The notes beneath the pieces are model-generated. The model did not search any database and had not been told where the DNA came from. It saw only the letters and a program-made list of their open reading frames with translations. Both the position numbers and the translations under genes were made by a program. From Heterotrichella gracilis (lineage: Eukaryota; Sar; Xanthophyceae; Tribonematales; Xanthonemataceae), in the NCBI GenBank assembly GCA_032358255.1, contig JAULBX010001226.1, forward strand, positions 2,943 to 66,942: a DNA stretch of 64,000 nt. The letters are read 5' to 3'. Below, piece after piece: positions 33,552-46,239 of this stretch. The stretch's first letter is position 1. Every line of letters starts with the position of its first letter.

Positions 33552-36500
33552 TTATTTGTGCTCTGTGAAGCTCGGGAACAGGCGGCAGGCATTGGCAAAA
33601 GCAGCTCCCGCCAGCAAACCCTGCGCATGCCCCGACAGCTCCAATGCCTGCTCCAAGATCACCCTACAGGGTTGAAGCCAAAGCACCTAAGAGCCAATGC
33701 GGCACAGCGCTGCAAAAACATATGCAATTGCACTTGCCACATGTAGTTGTGAGAATACTGAACCAGTCCCAACTTGCCACTCCTGCAGGGCTCTATTGTT
33801 TATCTCTATAAAGTGAATTGCCACTGCCTTTGAAGTTTAGGGTCTTTGCAGCAGCGCAGAGGTCAGCCATGCCCCTCATCACGCGCACATAGAGTAAAGG
33901 AACGCCAAAGGCGGTAATGCGGCGGCATGACGCATGTACAAGTGCGTGGATTGATGCGAGCCATCATTGCATACCTGATATTAGCGGGATGATTGATCAT
34001 GGTTTCACCCCCTTGTCCCCTGCTGCTGACTCCCGCTGATCCGCAGCACCCTGCGACACAACACCCATCCTTGCCATTAGAGCTGCTGAGATTACAGCAC
34101 AACCTAATCATGTGGGAGCTGCTAAGGATGCAGCAACAGCTGTGCAGATTCGCTCTCTTCTCCTGCTATCACCGCGGTCCATATGCAAAGGCAATCGGGA
34201 CAGTCAGGAATTGAACGGCGCGCAATTGCACACCAGCAACCTCCATGCCAGGAATGACCACAATGGTGCCACCTGCCTGGCAACATCTATGATGCAGCCG
34301 CTGCCGTACATTTAAAGGGACCCCTTACCCATAAACCTGAACCCTACATGCGTCACCAGCACAGAGCCAATGGATTTGACACTGACACGCACCACCACTC
34401 CAGTCAGGCCCACACCCTAACCCTAAACCCTAAACCCTAGACCCACATACAGTTGCATAGGGTACTTGCACTCCAGAGGCTACAGACGCTCAAACAAAAT
34501 GATGCATGTGGCCAGAGGATACTGCCAAAACTAATCCAAACTGCCGAATAGGGCATGCAGAATGTTCTACCTGCATTGTTCTCTTCAGTACTGTGAAGAC
34601 TTAGTTTTGGACATATGCGCATGCAAAATGCCCTACCTGCAATTTTGCCTTCCGTGCTGTACAGAGGCATCAGGCGCTGGCCAAGAGGTGTCTCACCCCC
34701 TACTGGCATGTGTGGCAGGCCATCGGGGCAGTCGGTCTCCAACAAAACCCTATCGAAGGGTATCTGCACCAGAACCACCACACAAAAGCAACATGAAACC
34801 ATTATACATATACAATTCCTCCAAGTAGAGCGCCGCTATTCTAGGTAGGCGCGCACGGTACATACCAATACCCTCCAACCCTGACCAAAACCCTACAGCA
34901 GACCTACCCAAAACCCCAACCAAAACCCCTACTACTTGCTTCAGCATGGCTTGCCCTTCACCTTGGCCCCTGACCCCCTCAGTGTCAAGCCAGCACAGTA
35001 AAAAGGGCACCCCAGAAACTCTAGCTAAGGGTACCACCCAAGCAGCCGAGGAACCCTTTTCCCTAATTCAGCATGACCGTCATCATATAGAGGTACCACT
35101 ATGCAGAGAAATCCCCACCCCATTTGTGCAATGTTGCCACCTAACTTATAATATCACTACTCGGCAGAAAAAAACCCTCACCTGCTTCAGCATGGCTGCC
35201 ACCTTGGCCCTTGAAGCCCTTAGGGTGAAGCCAGACAGGGAGAAGTGCACCCCAGAAACCCTAGCAAAGGGTACCACCATGTCTGCGGCGCCCTGCCAGG
35301 AGTGCAGGATGAGGCCCGCCGGGAATGGCTGGAATTGCAAAACACACTCCAGCAGGGGGCCATATGCGCGCACACAGTGCACCTGCAACATGGAGAATAA
35401 TGCTTAGTGCTAAATATACATCTTGGCATTAATAACGTTTTGCTTGTTAGTATCAATCTTCGAATTTATTGCATGCGCACCGACACTGGGCGATGCAGCT
35501 CCTTGGCCAGCGCCAGCTGCTGCTTGAACACATCCAATTGGTCGGGAAAGGTGCTGGCTGCCCGCGGGCTCTTGTCCAGCCCACACTGCAGATTTGGTGA
35601 GGTTCAGGTACAGGTGCTGAATGCAGGTACAGCTCAACTTGGAACAGGGGGTAACAGTAAAGCCTGAGAGGTTATCACTTGGGCTTGGCTGGTATTTGTG
35701 TTGTTGGTCCTACCTCACCAGGGCCTGCGCATGGGCTTGACAACAGCATATGTGCACACTGTAAGTCCAGCTGTAGTGGATAAACCCTAAACCCTACGCC
35801 CGTATCCCTACATCACCATGGCTCCCGGATGGGTTGACAGCAGCATACATGTGTGAGCACAGTGCAAGTTCAGCTTTGCTGCATAAACCCTGGAGCCTAA
35901 ACCCTAAACCCTTAAACCCGTATTCCTACCTCGCCAAGGCCTGCTGATGGATTTGACAGCAGCATGCTTCGCAAGTGCTGCAGCCACTCGGGAGACCTCT
36001 CAGTGACATACCTGTGGGGTTTGACACCGGCTGATTAGGGTTTATTCAGGGGTGACGAGGGTTTGATGTGAGGGGTATTGCCTCCACAAGAGGCCTAATG
36101 GGTACAAATCTGTGGCTTTGGCATGAGCTGATTAGGGTTTGTCAGGTTTGTTTGAAGTAGGAGAGGCAATGTGGCCATGCGTCCATCTCAGCTGCAGTGC
36201 GTGCATTCCAAAAGCATCCAGGTTGCAATGCAGTTTCAGTGGCTGCCTCGCATCAAGCATATAGTGGCTTTGGTGGCGGCTACGTGCAAGTTTTCTGATG
36301 GCCTTGTGAGGATTGACAGGCTCCATGGAAAGGGCATGCGTTCCATGGGTGCAGCCCCAAGTGTTTAGTGTTTGAGGTTCACATGTGACACAAAGGACAG
36401 GCGTACCATGGGTGTAGCCCAAAGTTCGGCACCACGTGCGGGACCCGCTGGCTCAGTGCCAGCACCTGCAACCAGGGACATTAATATTGCAAACTGACGT

Positions 36501-37267
36501 GGATTAGTGGCTACATGTGATGTATTAATAATGTACAATTTCTAATATCCAAGGCCTCTCCGCCAGCAGGAGCCATTTGCTACTGCCATTGTTATTGCGA
36601 AGCAGAAAGGACAACGCTTCGCACTTGATGTGTCGTCAGTTTGTTGCAACAACCGGGTCCTCGCAAGCTAACAGGCAAGCAGGTTACCCTCTTAAGGCCA
36701 CCGTAGTTGCATAGTCATGCAATGTTTTCTCTAAAAACATTTGTAAACTATAAGTGGTGGCCACACCTGTCCCCAGTCAGCTTCCCGCGTTCCGTTGCAC
36801 GCAAACCCAACCACGCCAGCCTCGTGCGCCTGCTGCAGTATGCTCTCCAGTGCTGGCGCAAACCTGGAGTCCTGGAAAGCGCCAGAACGGGAAACAGTTG
36901 CAGAGCTGGACAAAACCTGAGAATAAGTTCTTTGTACACACAGTGCGCCTCGAGCAATCCACGGCACCAAACCACTTGCGAGCGATGCCCCCTTGGGCCA
37001 CGGTAGGACACCTTCTAAATCTTGAAAACACAACCCAGTTGTTCAACAGGTTAACCATACTGCCAACAACCAGCAGGGTGCCGTCTGTGCACTGCAGTGC
37101 AATGGTTTCGTGGCATGGCATGGCATTGACTGCATGGCATTGTGCATATCATGGTGCACTGCATTCCGAGAGTTGCACTGCCTAGGATTGATTAATTCTG
37201 CTTTGGTGCTGTGCGTGGAACTTACTTGCAGGTGGCAGTGGGCATCAAACAGCTTGTGGGCCATCAT
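33552..37267 (-). CDS. TatD-family metal-dependent hydrolase
   Basis: Nine exons on the minus strand: 37267-37226, 36871-36767, 36465-36407, 36011-35930, 35585-35481, 35382-35182, 34763-34637, 34035-33975 and 33663-33552. All phases close, giving 297 residues, a normal length for the family. Motifs in order: FDAHCHLQ with the metal-binding HxH, VVPNFGLHPWY, ERSPEWLQHL, GECGLDK, VSVHCVRAYGPLLE, LILHSWQGAA, FSLSGF, PFDRVLLETDCPDG, NHPANIR and FANACRLF. Family knowledge: TatD enzymes are TIM-barrel metal-dependent nucleases or related hydrolases active in DNA repair and degradation. The acceptor of the eighth exon was chosen by phase among close AGs, so its first few residues are less certain. 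Divergently transcribed from the gene at 38347. Confidence 0.88.
34414..34440 (-). repeat. Telomere-like heptamer run in TatD intron
   Basis: A run of ccctaaccctaaaccctaaa and following ccctag. This is the longest clean interstitial run in this gene. Confidence 0.9.
34560..36365 (-). repeat. Exon-edge copies in TatD gene introns
   Basis: Near 34560-34605: 3' edge of exon 34763-34637. At 34935-35045: 3' edge of exon 35382-35182. Near 35715 and 35813: 3' edge of exon 36011-35930. At about 36330-36360: 3' edge of exon 36465-36407 (GLHPW plus donor, degraded). All lie downstream of the exon they copy, in the minus sense. Confidence 0.8.
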
Positions 37268-38346
37268 GACCTCTTGCAGTTACAAATGGTCTCTTGGACA
37301 GCACCGTGCCGACCACCAAACCTCCTATTGCACTGATTGGCCGAAATAGCGGCTGAAGTGCACTTCAAAGCAATCAGGTGGAAGCCCAGCAGCTGGGTTG
37401 CCTCTGTCGGGCACAACGTATATGGGCTGCCCAGCAGTTTCGGAAACTAATATGCATGCATTGCATGCATGTGCATCGCTTCGGTAAGGCGATGTTGTGA
37501 GTGTGCGTATGCGACAGAAGTGTACTGTCAGAGCAACGTTGTGTATGTACAGTGTTAGCCTGGTTCCCTTTGTGGGTGGGTTCACAGATTTGTGAACCAG
37601 GCTTTACCCGCATCCACCGCCAGTGCCATTTTACCCCTTGATGATCATTTTGGCGCGAAAGCGCGCCTTTTTTGACACAACCTCGACAGACAAACGTTTG
37701 CCAAAAGCGGTTGTTGTTTTCTTCCCTCTATGAGTTTTATCTATACTTCTCAACACGAGTCCACTTCTCAACGCCAGTGATATCTTTGCTATCTGCCTTG
37801 CATTGCGCCGAAACATCAACTGCTTGGGGAGAGATAGCTTTGGCCGCACAGTGCACCGGTTTGCGGAAGTTGGAACAACCGTAACTGTCGCCCATGAACA
37901 CACACCAATCCGTACAAGGCAGCTTGCAGGCAGTTGTTTTGAACCAAGGAATCATAAACTTCTCAAGGGCTTAGCAGGTCGCACACCCCGAACCCCTGCC
38001 ACACCAACGCCCAGCTGAATCAGGCAAGTGGGCTTATGGGACCGCTTCGCAGTTAGAGCTTCAGAGTAAAGCTGGCTGATCACCCCAGCAATAGCCACTA
38101 GTGCTTGAAGTTGTAGATGCCCAATCTGCTAGAGAGGGGCAGGGTGTGGACACGTTTAGGTGCAGATGTGTTGGAACCCCCTTTTCTGTGCATGGCTCAT
38201 TTTACTGCAGTACCGCTTGCCTTGTGCAGCAAGCCGAGTATACTTTCCCGCTGTATTTTGAACCCACCATTGCGTTGCCACTGCACAGTGTCCTGGAGAC
38301 TCCTCTGGCAAGCTTCTTAAAGGCTGTGAAGCTGGGCACCGGCAGC
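37268..38346. other. Divergent promoter region
   Basis: About 1.1 kb between the TatD gene start (minus) and the root-cap-like gene start (plus). It holds an atgcatgcattgcatgcatg run at 37452 and no conserved frame. Both promoters must lie here. I see no clear TATA element. Confidence 0.4.
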
Positions 38347-41300
38347 ATGGCCTTAGCTGGCAGCACAACCCTAAGGGTATTCCACCTCGTGGCGTTGCTG
38401 CTCAGTAGCTTGGTCAGTGGCCAGTTGGACTTCAGCACCAGCACCTTCAAACAAAATGCGCAACAGCTGGGAGGGGGGCTGACAGGTGCGCCTCGAAAAC
38501 CCAAGAGCTAAACCCTAACCCTAGTGTCAGCGACATTTCGGTCAGTAAGCAGTTGGACTTCAGCACCAGCACCTTCAAACAAAATGCGCAGGAGGTGCGG
38601 AGGGAGTGTGTGCCTTGAAAACTCTAAAACCCTACTCGTTCGTAGCATCGGGGTCCCTTCGAATTCGCAGACGCGCATTGGGGGGCTCTAGCAGGCACAG
38701 CGCATCAGCATACCACTGGTGGCATCCATTAGACACGCTACACACAATTGGCTACTGGAGTTACCTTACCGCTCAGTATTGTATGCAACAGCCTGGAAAG
38801 AATCAGCATTTCTGGCGCTGAACCCTAAATTGTTTCATTTCAAAGGGTGTACCGAACTGGGTGTAGTCATGTATCCTCCATCCTGTGCAATCACTTACAA
38901 TATCAAGCAGTAGCTCATGAATTTATGGCGTTCTTAACTACCATGTGCATGCACCGTTGGGGATGGCAATTCAGGGTGCTGATCCCCACATACATGTTTA
39001 TACATGCCATCCGTGCACTCTGTACCTATGTTGTACATCAAACCTCGATGCTGTCAAGCATTCCGCCCTGGTATATAACGTGCGATCTTCTAACCAGAGA
39101 TTACATCAGCACCCAAGAAGGTGGTCAACTAACTGACTGCGCGATTGGGCGCAGGGTTGGGGGTGAGCTTTTCGGGCGGCGACCCCCACATCCTTGGGTT
39201 TGATGGCGCGTGGTTTGACTTTTTTGGCAAGTCAGGCAACGTGTACAACATGATCACGCAGAACGGGTACCAGGTGAGCCGCCAGAATCAACTTGCACCA
39301 TGAAGTTGCTTGCGCCTGCCTGCACCATCGGGTCTGCTTGTTTAACCATCGGGTCTGCTTGTTTCAATTACTCACTCGGGACATTACGGGTGCAGCATAG
39401 GGACTGATAACAACTTGCCTTGCACAACATCGGGACTGCTGTAAAACCAGGGGTTCCACTGGTTTTGGATCACCCATGGAAGCTTTCTCTGCATTGACCC
39501 TTGTGCTTGCTCCCAGGTGAACGCAAAGTTCTCCAATCTGGGGAACGACGCGGTGCAGAATAATTACATGACCGAAATTGCCATCATGCACGGCGAGATC
39601 AAGTTCAAGATTGTGGCTGCCGGGGAGGGCAAGATCAGAGGTAGGGCGTGATGTTTATAACTATTTAGTTTGTGCAGTGAGCAAGGTCTGAACCAGGGTT
39701 AAGGTTCAGGTCGTGACTTTGAGGTGGGCAAGAGCAAAGGTTGGGATTGCAGCTTAGGTTTTAGGGTTTTTGCAGCTGTCAGTTTTTTAGACATAGGGCT
39801 CTTGAGACAGGGTGATCCCCATCAATGCGAAGCTGACTACCAAGGGGCTGGTACTATTTAAAAGTGTTGTGGGTACATGTGGCATTCATACGATCCTTTG
39901 TTCACCTGCAGTGTTCCTGGATGACACCGATTTCACCCCCTTCATGGCGCCCAACAAGGTCCTGCGCATGCCCGCTAACAAAAAGGTGCGCATTCACTCA
40001 ACTCTTTTGCTTGCCTGCAATACTTCCATTTCCATTACTTACATGCTTATGCATTCCAGCAGTTTTCGGCGGAATTTAGTACACGTGGTGAGGGTTTCAG
40101 TCCTTCTGGCAGCGCAGCCAGATTGTCATATATTGCTTCGATGTGATTTGATCTGAAGTAGTCTAATTCACTAGCTATTTATATAGCATAGGCGGGTGCA
40201 TGCTCGTTCACTCGCATCGCTTGCAGTAAAACAGGTGCTCATGTACTTGTATTCCTCATTCCCTCGTATCCCTTGCAATAAAAACAGGTGCTCATGGCGG
40301 TTGTTGAGCCGGGCATCAAGGGCGGCCAGACCTTTGTGGTTGACCTGCCTCACATCACCTTCAAGGTGTTTTCGTGGTCCAACACAGACTGGCTGGACAT
40401 CAGCACAGCCATTCATTCCAGAGAGATCCAGGTGGGCACAAAACCCTAAAATTCTAAACGTGCACCCTAAATCCAACGCAGACTGGCTGGACATCAGCAC
40501 AGCCATACACCCAAGAGAGCTCCAGGTGGGCACAAAAATTCTTGCATTAACTTCTAGTCGAGCGTGTTGGTGGCTATGGCGAGCGGCAAACCAATTACAT
40601 CATACGAGTGCCAAGGCTACTCAGTTAGCTAGTTGCATGCATTCCAGCAATGTACCATAATCAGCAGCCAATCTGCCAAGGCCAGGCTGAGCTACAGCTT
40701 CTGAATCATTGCACAGGGCATGCGCAACGTAGCGGTCAGGTGCTGCGTGCAAGCCAGGCCTCCCCTGTGCATTTTAAGGGGCAAACGTGCCCACCGCACT
40801 ATGGGGAGAAGGCAAATGTCACATCATATGCTCGCCCTTATCCTTCGCCCGTCCTCGCTACCTACACATGGCAAGCCTGCTCCATTCCCCCTTGACTTTT
40901 CGACCCACCCACCCACACCCTCCTTGCACAGGACATGCACGGCATCAGCGGGCAGACGTGGCGAGCCGGGAAGGCCGCCCCCCTGCCCCTCAAGGGGGGC
41001 GTACTCACCGCACAAGGGGAGGAAGACGATTACATCGTACATGATGGGCTTTGGGGCACCGACTTCAAATTCAACCTCTACGACCCCGCATCCGTGGAAG
41101 ATGAGACGGCAGTGAATGGGGCACGGCGCTCCACGCTAAGCCACGGGGGGTTGCTGGTGCCGGCCAGTGGGGCGGAGGTCGAGGGGATGGTGGGGAGGGA
41201 GAGTGTGGGGGTGTCTGGCACGCTGCGGTACCTCGAGGGGCGCACCTCGTTGCTGCGGCGACTCATGGCGGCAATGAACATGGTGAGTGGGGGAAAGAGG

Positions 41301-41930
41301 TGTAAGGCTTTAGGGGAAGGGAGAGTTATTAGGGTTTAGGGTCTAGAGAAGGGGTGCTGGGGATGGGTGCGCATGGTGGGCAGGGCTGGCGGGTATTTTG
41401 TTTTCTGGGGGTGAAAGGGGTGGCGTTGAGGGAGAGTGTGGGGGTGTCTGACACGCTGCGGTACCTACAGGGGTGCACCCCGTTGCTCAGGCGGCTCATG
41501 GCGGCTATGAACGTGGTGAGTGGAGGGGAAGGGGTATAAGGGTTTAGGGTTTAGAGAAGGGGTGCAAGGGAATGGGTCCACATGATTGGAACTGCCGGCA
41601 GGTATTTTGTTTTCTGGGGCTTGAAAGGGATAGTGTCGAGTGTTGCTCTAATCCGTTTACGACCTGTGCTATCCATCTTGGCATCATTAGAGGTTATAAA
41701 TGGCATTCCCACATTGTTTGCAACACACTGGTGTATGCCGTGCGCGATCCCGACCTGCGATTCCTGGATTATACATAAACTCCCCTAGGCGGTATATACC
41801 CTTCCCATGCCATCCGCTAGAAGTCGTGTAACCTGCGCGTTTTACTTACCCCCCTTTGCAGGAGGGTTCCCTGGGATCTGATGCGCAAATCTTTGAGGAT
41901 CGGCTGGCCAGCCAGCTGGCACCTGTGTAG
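38347..41930 (+). CDS. Secreted root-cap / vWD-like domain protein
   Basis: Seven exons: 38347-38485, 39155-39273, 39517-39640, 39912-39985, 40288-40431, 40932-41282 and 41862-41930. All phases close, giving 339 residues. The start codes a signal peptide, with hydrophobic core VFHLVALLLSSLVSG and a likely cleavage before QLDF. Next comes SGGDPHILGFDGAWFDFFGK, the GDPH...FDG pattern of vWD-type and plant root-cap domains, then VNAKFSNLGND. Later HGISGQTWRAGK resembles the GI-G-TWRP-like motif of root-cap proteins. Family knowledge: root-cap family proteins are secreted plant proteins of poorly defined function. The C-terminal part (GARRSTLSHGG onward) is variable. The name rests on motifs only, not on a search. 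Confidence 0.82.
38521..38612 (+). repeat. 3' edge copy of root-cap-like exon 1
   Basis: cagttggacttcagcaccag and following bases repeat the end of exon 1 (QLDFSTSTFKQNAQ) and then a donor (gtgcgg), downstream of the real donor at 38486. Confidence 0.85.
40205..41530 (+). repeat. Edge copies around exons 5 and 6 of the root-cap-like gene
   Basis: At about 40222-40250 lies a 5' edge copy (aaaacaggtgctcatg) just before the true exon 40288-40431. At 40472-40528 lies a 3' edge copy (gactggctggacatcagcac to ccaggtgggcac). At 41425-41520 lies a 3' edge copy of exon 40932-41282 (VGVSDTLRYLQG and on to the donor gtgagtgg). Confidence 0.85.
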
Positions 41931-44900
41931 GAGTAGGGTTTGGGGGTGAGGGTTTAGGGTTTGGGGAGCATGCGGCGCCCTATTGCAGGCGCCGCAGCTT
42001 GGAGAGGGGATGCGAGGGGATGTGAGCAAAGAGAGTGGGTGCTACCAAGGGAGTGGATTTCAGCAGAAAGGGTGGAGGGCAGAAGGATAAGTAGATGCCC
42101 GAGAACTTTTGTTTATGCGGGCAGCGGGAGTCAGATGGTGACAGACAGCACAATGAGGCCAAGTTTTGGCACTAACCAGCGAGGGTTGGAAAACACCAAT
42201 AAATACACAGCCCACCACCTGCAAAGCAAGGGGCGCACACGAATGAATGTATAGCCATCACTCAAGTCAGACTTGGTGTGTACAAACACTGTGCTTGGTG
42301 GCACTCGCAGCATCCTAGATTGGTGTCTTGGAGTAGCAAGCATTCCACTTTGTACATTTGACTCCTGATGCAATTTTCAAGTTGTCAAAAATTGTGTCAA
42401 TGACTGGCATCGCAGAAGGCCATCATTCCGCATCGGATTTCGTTGGGATGATCCATTTAACACTACCAGATGAGGTTAAACCTAAATTATGTGCACCATG
42501 CGTGCGTGGCCATTGTCGCTGAAAATTTTACGGGACACGCAATTTTACGGGACACGCAGCAATTTTACTGGGACACGACTTTTTGTATAATTATGTTTAA
42601 ACAAATAGCATAATTGCGCGAGGATTAATGCTATTCATTACATTTAATTGTTTGATACTTTGCAACTTGCAAAAGCCTTGGCGTGGCGTCATGACAGAAA
42701 GAACCACACTTTGTGCGTGCAAGAGGATTATCATAGCCCGGACGGCAACAAGCAGGCCGCTGAGCGAGGACGGCGCCTTGATGACCCCGCCAACACCCTA
42801 TAGGCTAGGATTTTAGAAACCCTAATCATAACCTGCCGATGAATATATCTGTCACGACACATTGCCAGTCTGCAATAATCGTTTACAAGTGTTTGTATGT
42901 AGACCGTTGTAATTCCTTGTCTAGCCAGTTTTTATCGGAGTTTCATTTCCAACTTGGGTCACCTAGCAGCGTTGGCAGGTATTGGTCAACTCGTCATGGG
43001 CACTGTGACAGGCTGAAGACGGACAGGAAAAAATGCGAGTACATAAAGGGGCACTGTGTACCCTGGAAGGCAGGTGGTGTGTGAAGATGCTGCACTTTGC
43101 AGAGTGCAAAAAGTAGCTGCATTGTCTGGCAGACGAGGGCAGACACCTTGTGCAAGGACACCACTAAACTACTGTAGTTCAAGTGTATAGCGCCACTGGC
43201 AACATACCAGTACAACAGCGCTCAATATCTGCTGTCATACTGCTAGCAAGCTGGGGCACGCTCCTGAACACCCTAAGCTAGGGCTAGGCCTTCTGAAACT
43301 TCAAACAAATAAACTAGCAGCGGTGCCCCACAGCACATCCCCGCTCTACAACGGTTCATATGGCACCACTGGTGAGAACACATGGACAACCCCTGTGAAT
43401 GGCACCGAGGGCAAGGAACAAAAGTGGCCCGTTCTGAGAAAACACAAACCTACACAGAGGGCGGGCAAGGCCTAGTGTTGCCGCCTGAAAACCTGTGGAA
43501 TTACAAGGGCACTCCAAACTCTGGCAATAGAAAGCAAAAGGACACAGCCTAGCAACACAAGCAGCTGGCTCTGACTCTGGCCAGCGCTTTTCATCGGCCT
43601 GCAGTGTCTTGAAAAAAAGGGAAGGACATAAAAAAACGACGCGCCTTCAAATAGCACAGTACAGGAATTCCCTCACGGCTCTTCACACTTGCACAAGGGA
43701 CATGACAACTCCTCGACAGGCAGATACCCGCGTCTCAACAAGTTTCTGAACAAGCTCCTAAGCGACATTACTCGAACGTGCTCTAGGTGCAGGTATGTGG
43801 ACGCTGCATCGACTCCTGGGCGGTGGCATTCAAACCCGATTTGGGAGCCGCAGCAGCAGTGCCCTTCAAACAGTTCCTCGTCTTCCAGCGGACCCACGCA
43901 GCACCGGAGTCGAATAGCTCGCCGTTTTGTTGCAAAGGTGTTATCCCCGCAGCGCTGGCTTGGTGGGTGGTGCCAAAGGTTGGCGCTGATTGTCTCCTGC
44001 ACACCAACATGGAAGGGCCAGGTCAGTCGGTGTGAGGACAGGTCAATCGGTGTGTCGGTTCGACGACTAGGGTTGAGAAGCGAGATTGCGGCAAGCCTTG
44101 GAAGGTGGGTGCAGACTACACACGAGGTGAACCTTCGTCATGGTGCAGACACGCTATGCAAGGCCACGCGTGTGGTGAAATGCGCCCTCTAGCGAAGACC
44201 CTCACTTTTGGAGTTCGGGGTTGTGTCCATGCGTTTCGGAGGTCGACAGCCGCTACGCCTTGCCAGTCAACACGCTGTCAACACGCTCAGCACTCGCATG
44301 GTATGCAGTGGTAGTGACTCCTACCTGGGCAATGGGTCGACAGCATCCACCTGCACGGAAGACCGTCCTTCCCTAGGTGGGCTGGGTGTCTTGTACCACA
44401 GCGGCCGGTTTGAGTTTGGCATCGTTATACTGTGTATCTTTATGCTGCTATGAACGGTTGGCGAGGCCTGAAGGCCTTATGCTATGCGCCGGGTACAAGT
44501 ATGCGCTTTGTCGATAGGACCATGTGCAGCCTAATCACCCAAATGCCTGTTGTTGTTGCTTGTGGCAAAAGCTACGAGACGTTTCCACTGAACTGCCACA
44601 GACGAAAGCTCATCCGTGCAACCAAAAATGGCTCTACTTTTTGCCTGGGGGCTATTTCGTGGCCCCAGCCTGGGGCCCAGGTCGCAATTTTGGGGCTGCA
44701 GCTAATGCACATGGGACCACATGAACCCACATGGCCAAAGAAATGTGTTCATATGATGTCATATGCCTTATCCCGTATCTTTAAATATCGATCCCTGCGG
44801 ACTGGGGACCCCCACGAGGGCAGAAAAAAGGAGAACTTTTTGCCGCAGTATGTCCACACCAAACCTCCTCTTCTACTTGTCACCCACGAAAGCTGCACCC

Positions 44901-46239
44901 AGTACTGCTTGCATTGTGACAAGGACAGCACCAACTGGTTGTTTCCAACGTAACCCCAATCCCAAGTACGACAACCGGTGTGCTTTCACCCTCTGCTGAA
45001 GTAATACTCCAAACGGTGTTGCCGTCCCAGTGGAGGTACCCCATGCCCAGCAAAACTGTCCACCGAAACGCTCCAGACAGCCAGGAGTGGCAAGGTGTTC
45101 GATGAACTGGCTCACGAGATTGGGCAAGGCCGTCACGTGGACCAGCCCAGCCTTGACGTGAGTGGAAGTCGTGGATGTTGATAGGGGCACTTGAGACGTG
45201 CACAGCAAAGTCTGCGCACGAGGGGCTTCCATTCTGTATGTCGCCATTCTTGCTACGCGACACGATTGTCGTGGGATATCTGTACTGCTTTTCCAGTGTG
45301 CCCATCCCCACCCCCACCACAGCCACTGCCACCCACACCCAACCACGCATCGACGTGCAGGCCCCAAAAGTTACCAGCTGCCAAAGACGCAGACCCTACT
45401 AAGGAGTTGACAATTACAAACCCTACTGAAGGGTCGACACCGACAAGTGGGTTGGCGGAGCCAGCAACGTCCAGTACTGGGACAAAGGAGGCCACAGGTA
45501 GGGTACAGAAACCTCAGAGCTGTGGGCTCAAAACCCTAATGATCGATCATCGATGAGGTACAATTTCAGAAACCCTACAGATGTGGTTCAACAAAACCCT
45601 GAGCTAAGTGTCTTCTAGAGGAATGGCATGAAATTCTCCACCTGCCGCTTGGAAGGCACACGCCCTTGTGCCCAAAAGTGATCACAGTACACCATCCCTG
45701 TTGAGGGCTTAGGGTTTAGGCACTGGGCTAGGGTTGTGGGCTACTTTAGTCTGGCAGCGCATTAGCGCGTTTACAGTTGTGTATCTGTGCGTATTCACAG
45801 AGAGAATCCTTTGGTGGGGATCAGTGGCACTGAGCACCTTTCTATCATGCACGGTGTGTGGCCAGCTCACAAGACTTTTGGAGCAACACATCCTCACAGT
45901 GTATTGAACACCCTACTTGTTGTTAAGCGTTTTTACAAATAGGTGAGAGGGGCCGTGTGCTCAGGATGGTGGGCGGGAGCGTCCCACTGCAGTAGCTGCA
46001 GCCATGGCCAACAATACAACTTACCCTAACGAGGGTTTTCTGCAGGCATCTCAGAATCATGCACCGCACCACCGACGCCGCCCTCCACCCGCCCTGCAAC
46101 CACCGACGCACCCACCGCCACCCCACCTTCGCCCCCGCCACACCCCACCGCCGCCCCACCCGCGCCCCGCCTACCTGCCGCCCTCACCACCCACAACTGG
46201 TCCCAAGACACCAGCTACAGTCTAGAAAAGTGCTCAGTC
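41931..46239. other. 4.3 kb without a firmly assigned gene
   Basis: The longest frame is on the plus strand at about 44447-44953 (LITQMPVVVACGKSYETFPL and later MSYALSRIFKYRSLRTG), with no splice or family support. Minus-strand frames at 45367-44873 (LPNLVSQFIEHLATPGCLER) and 44002-43673 (SLFRNLLRRGYLPVEELSCP) look protein-like in short pieces but are broken by stops. A proline/histidine-rich coding-like tract lies at 46060-46220, just upstream of the kinase. Decayed mobile DNA or an unfinished gene model are both possible. Confidence 0.35.

Noticed and set aside
44447-44953. Long open frame of about 169 codons as a gene
   Set aside because: No motif, no splice context, and overlapping minus-strand frames look equally protein-like. 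Left as part of an unassigned stretch.
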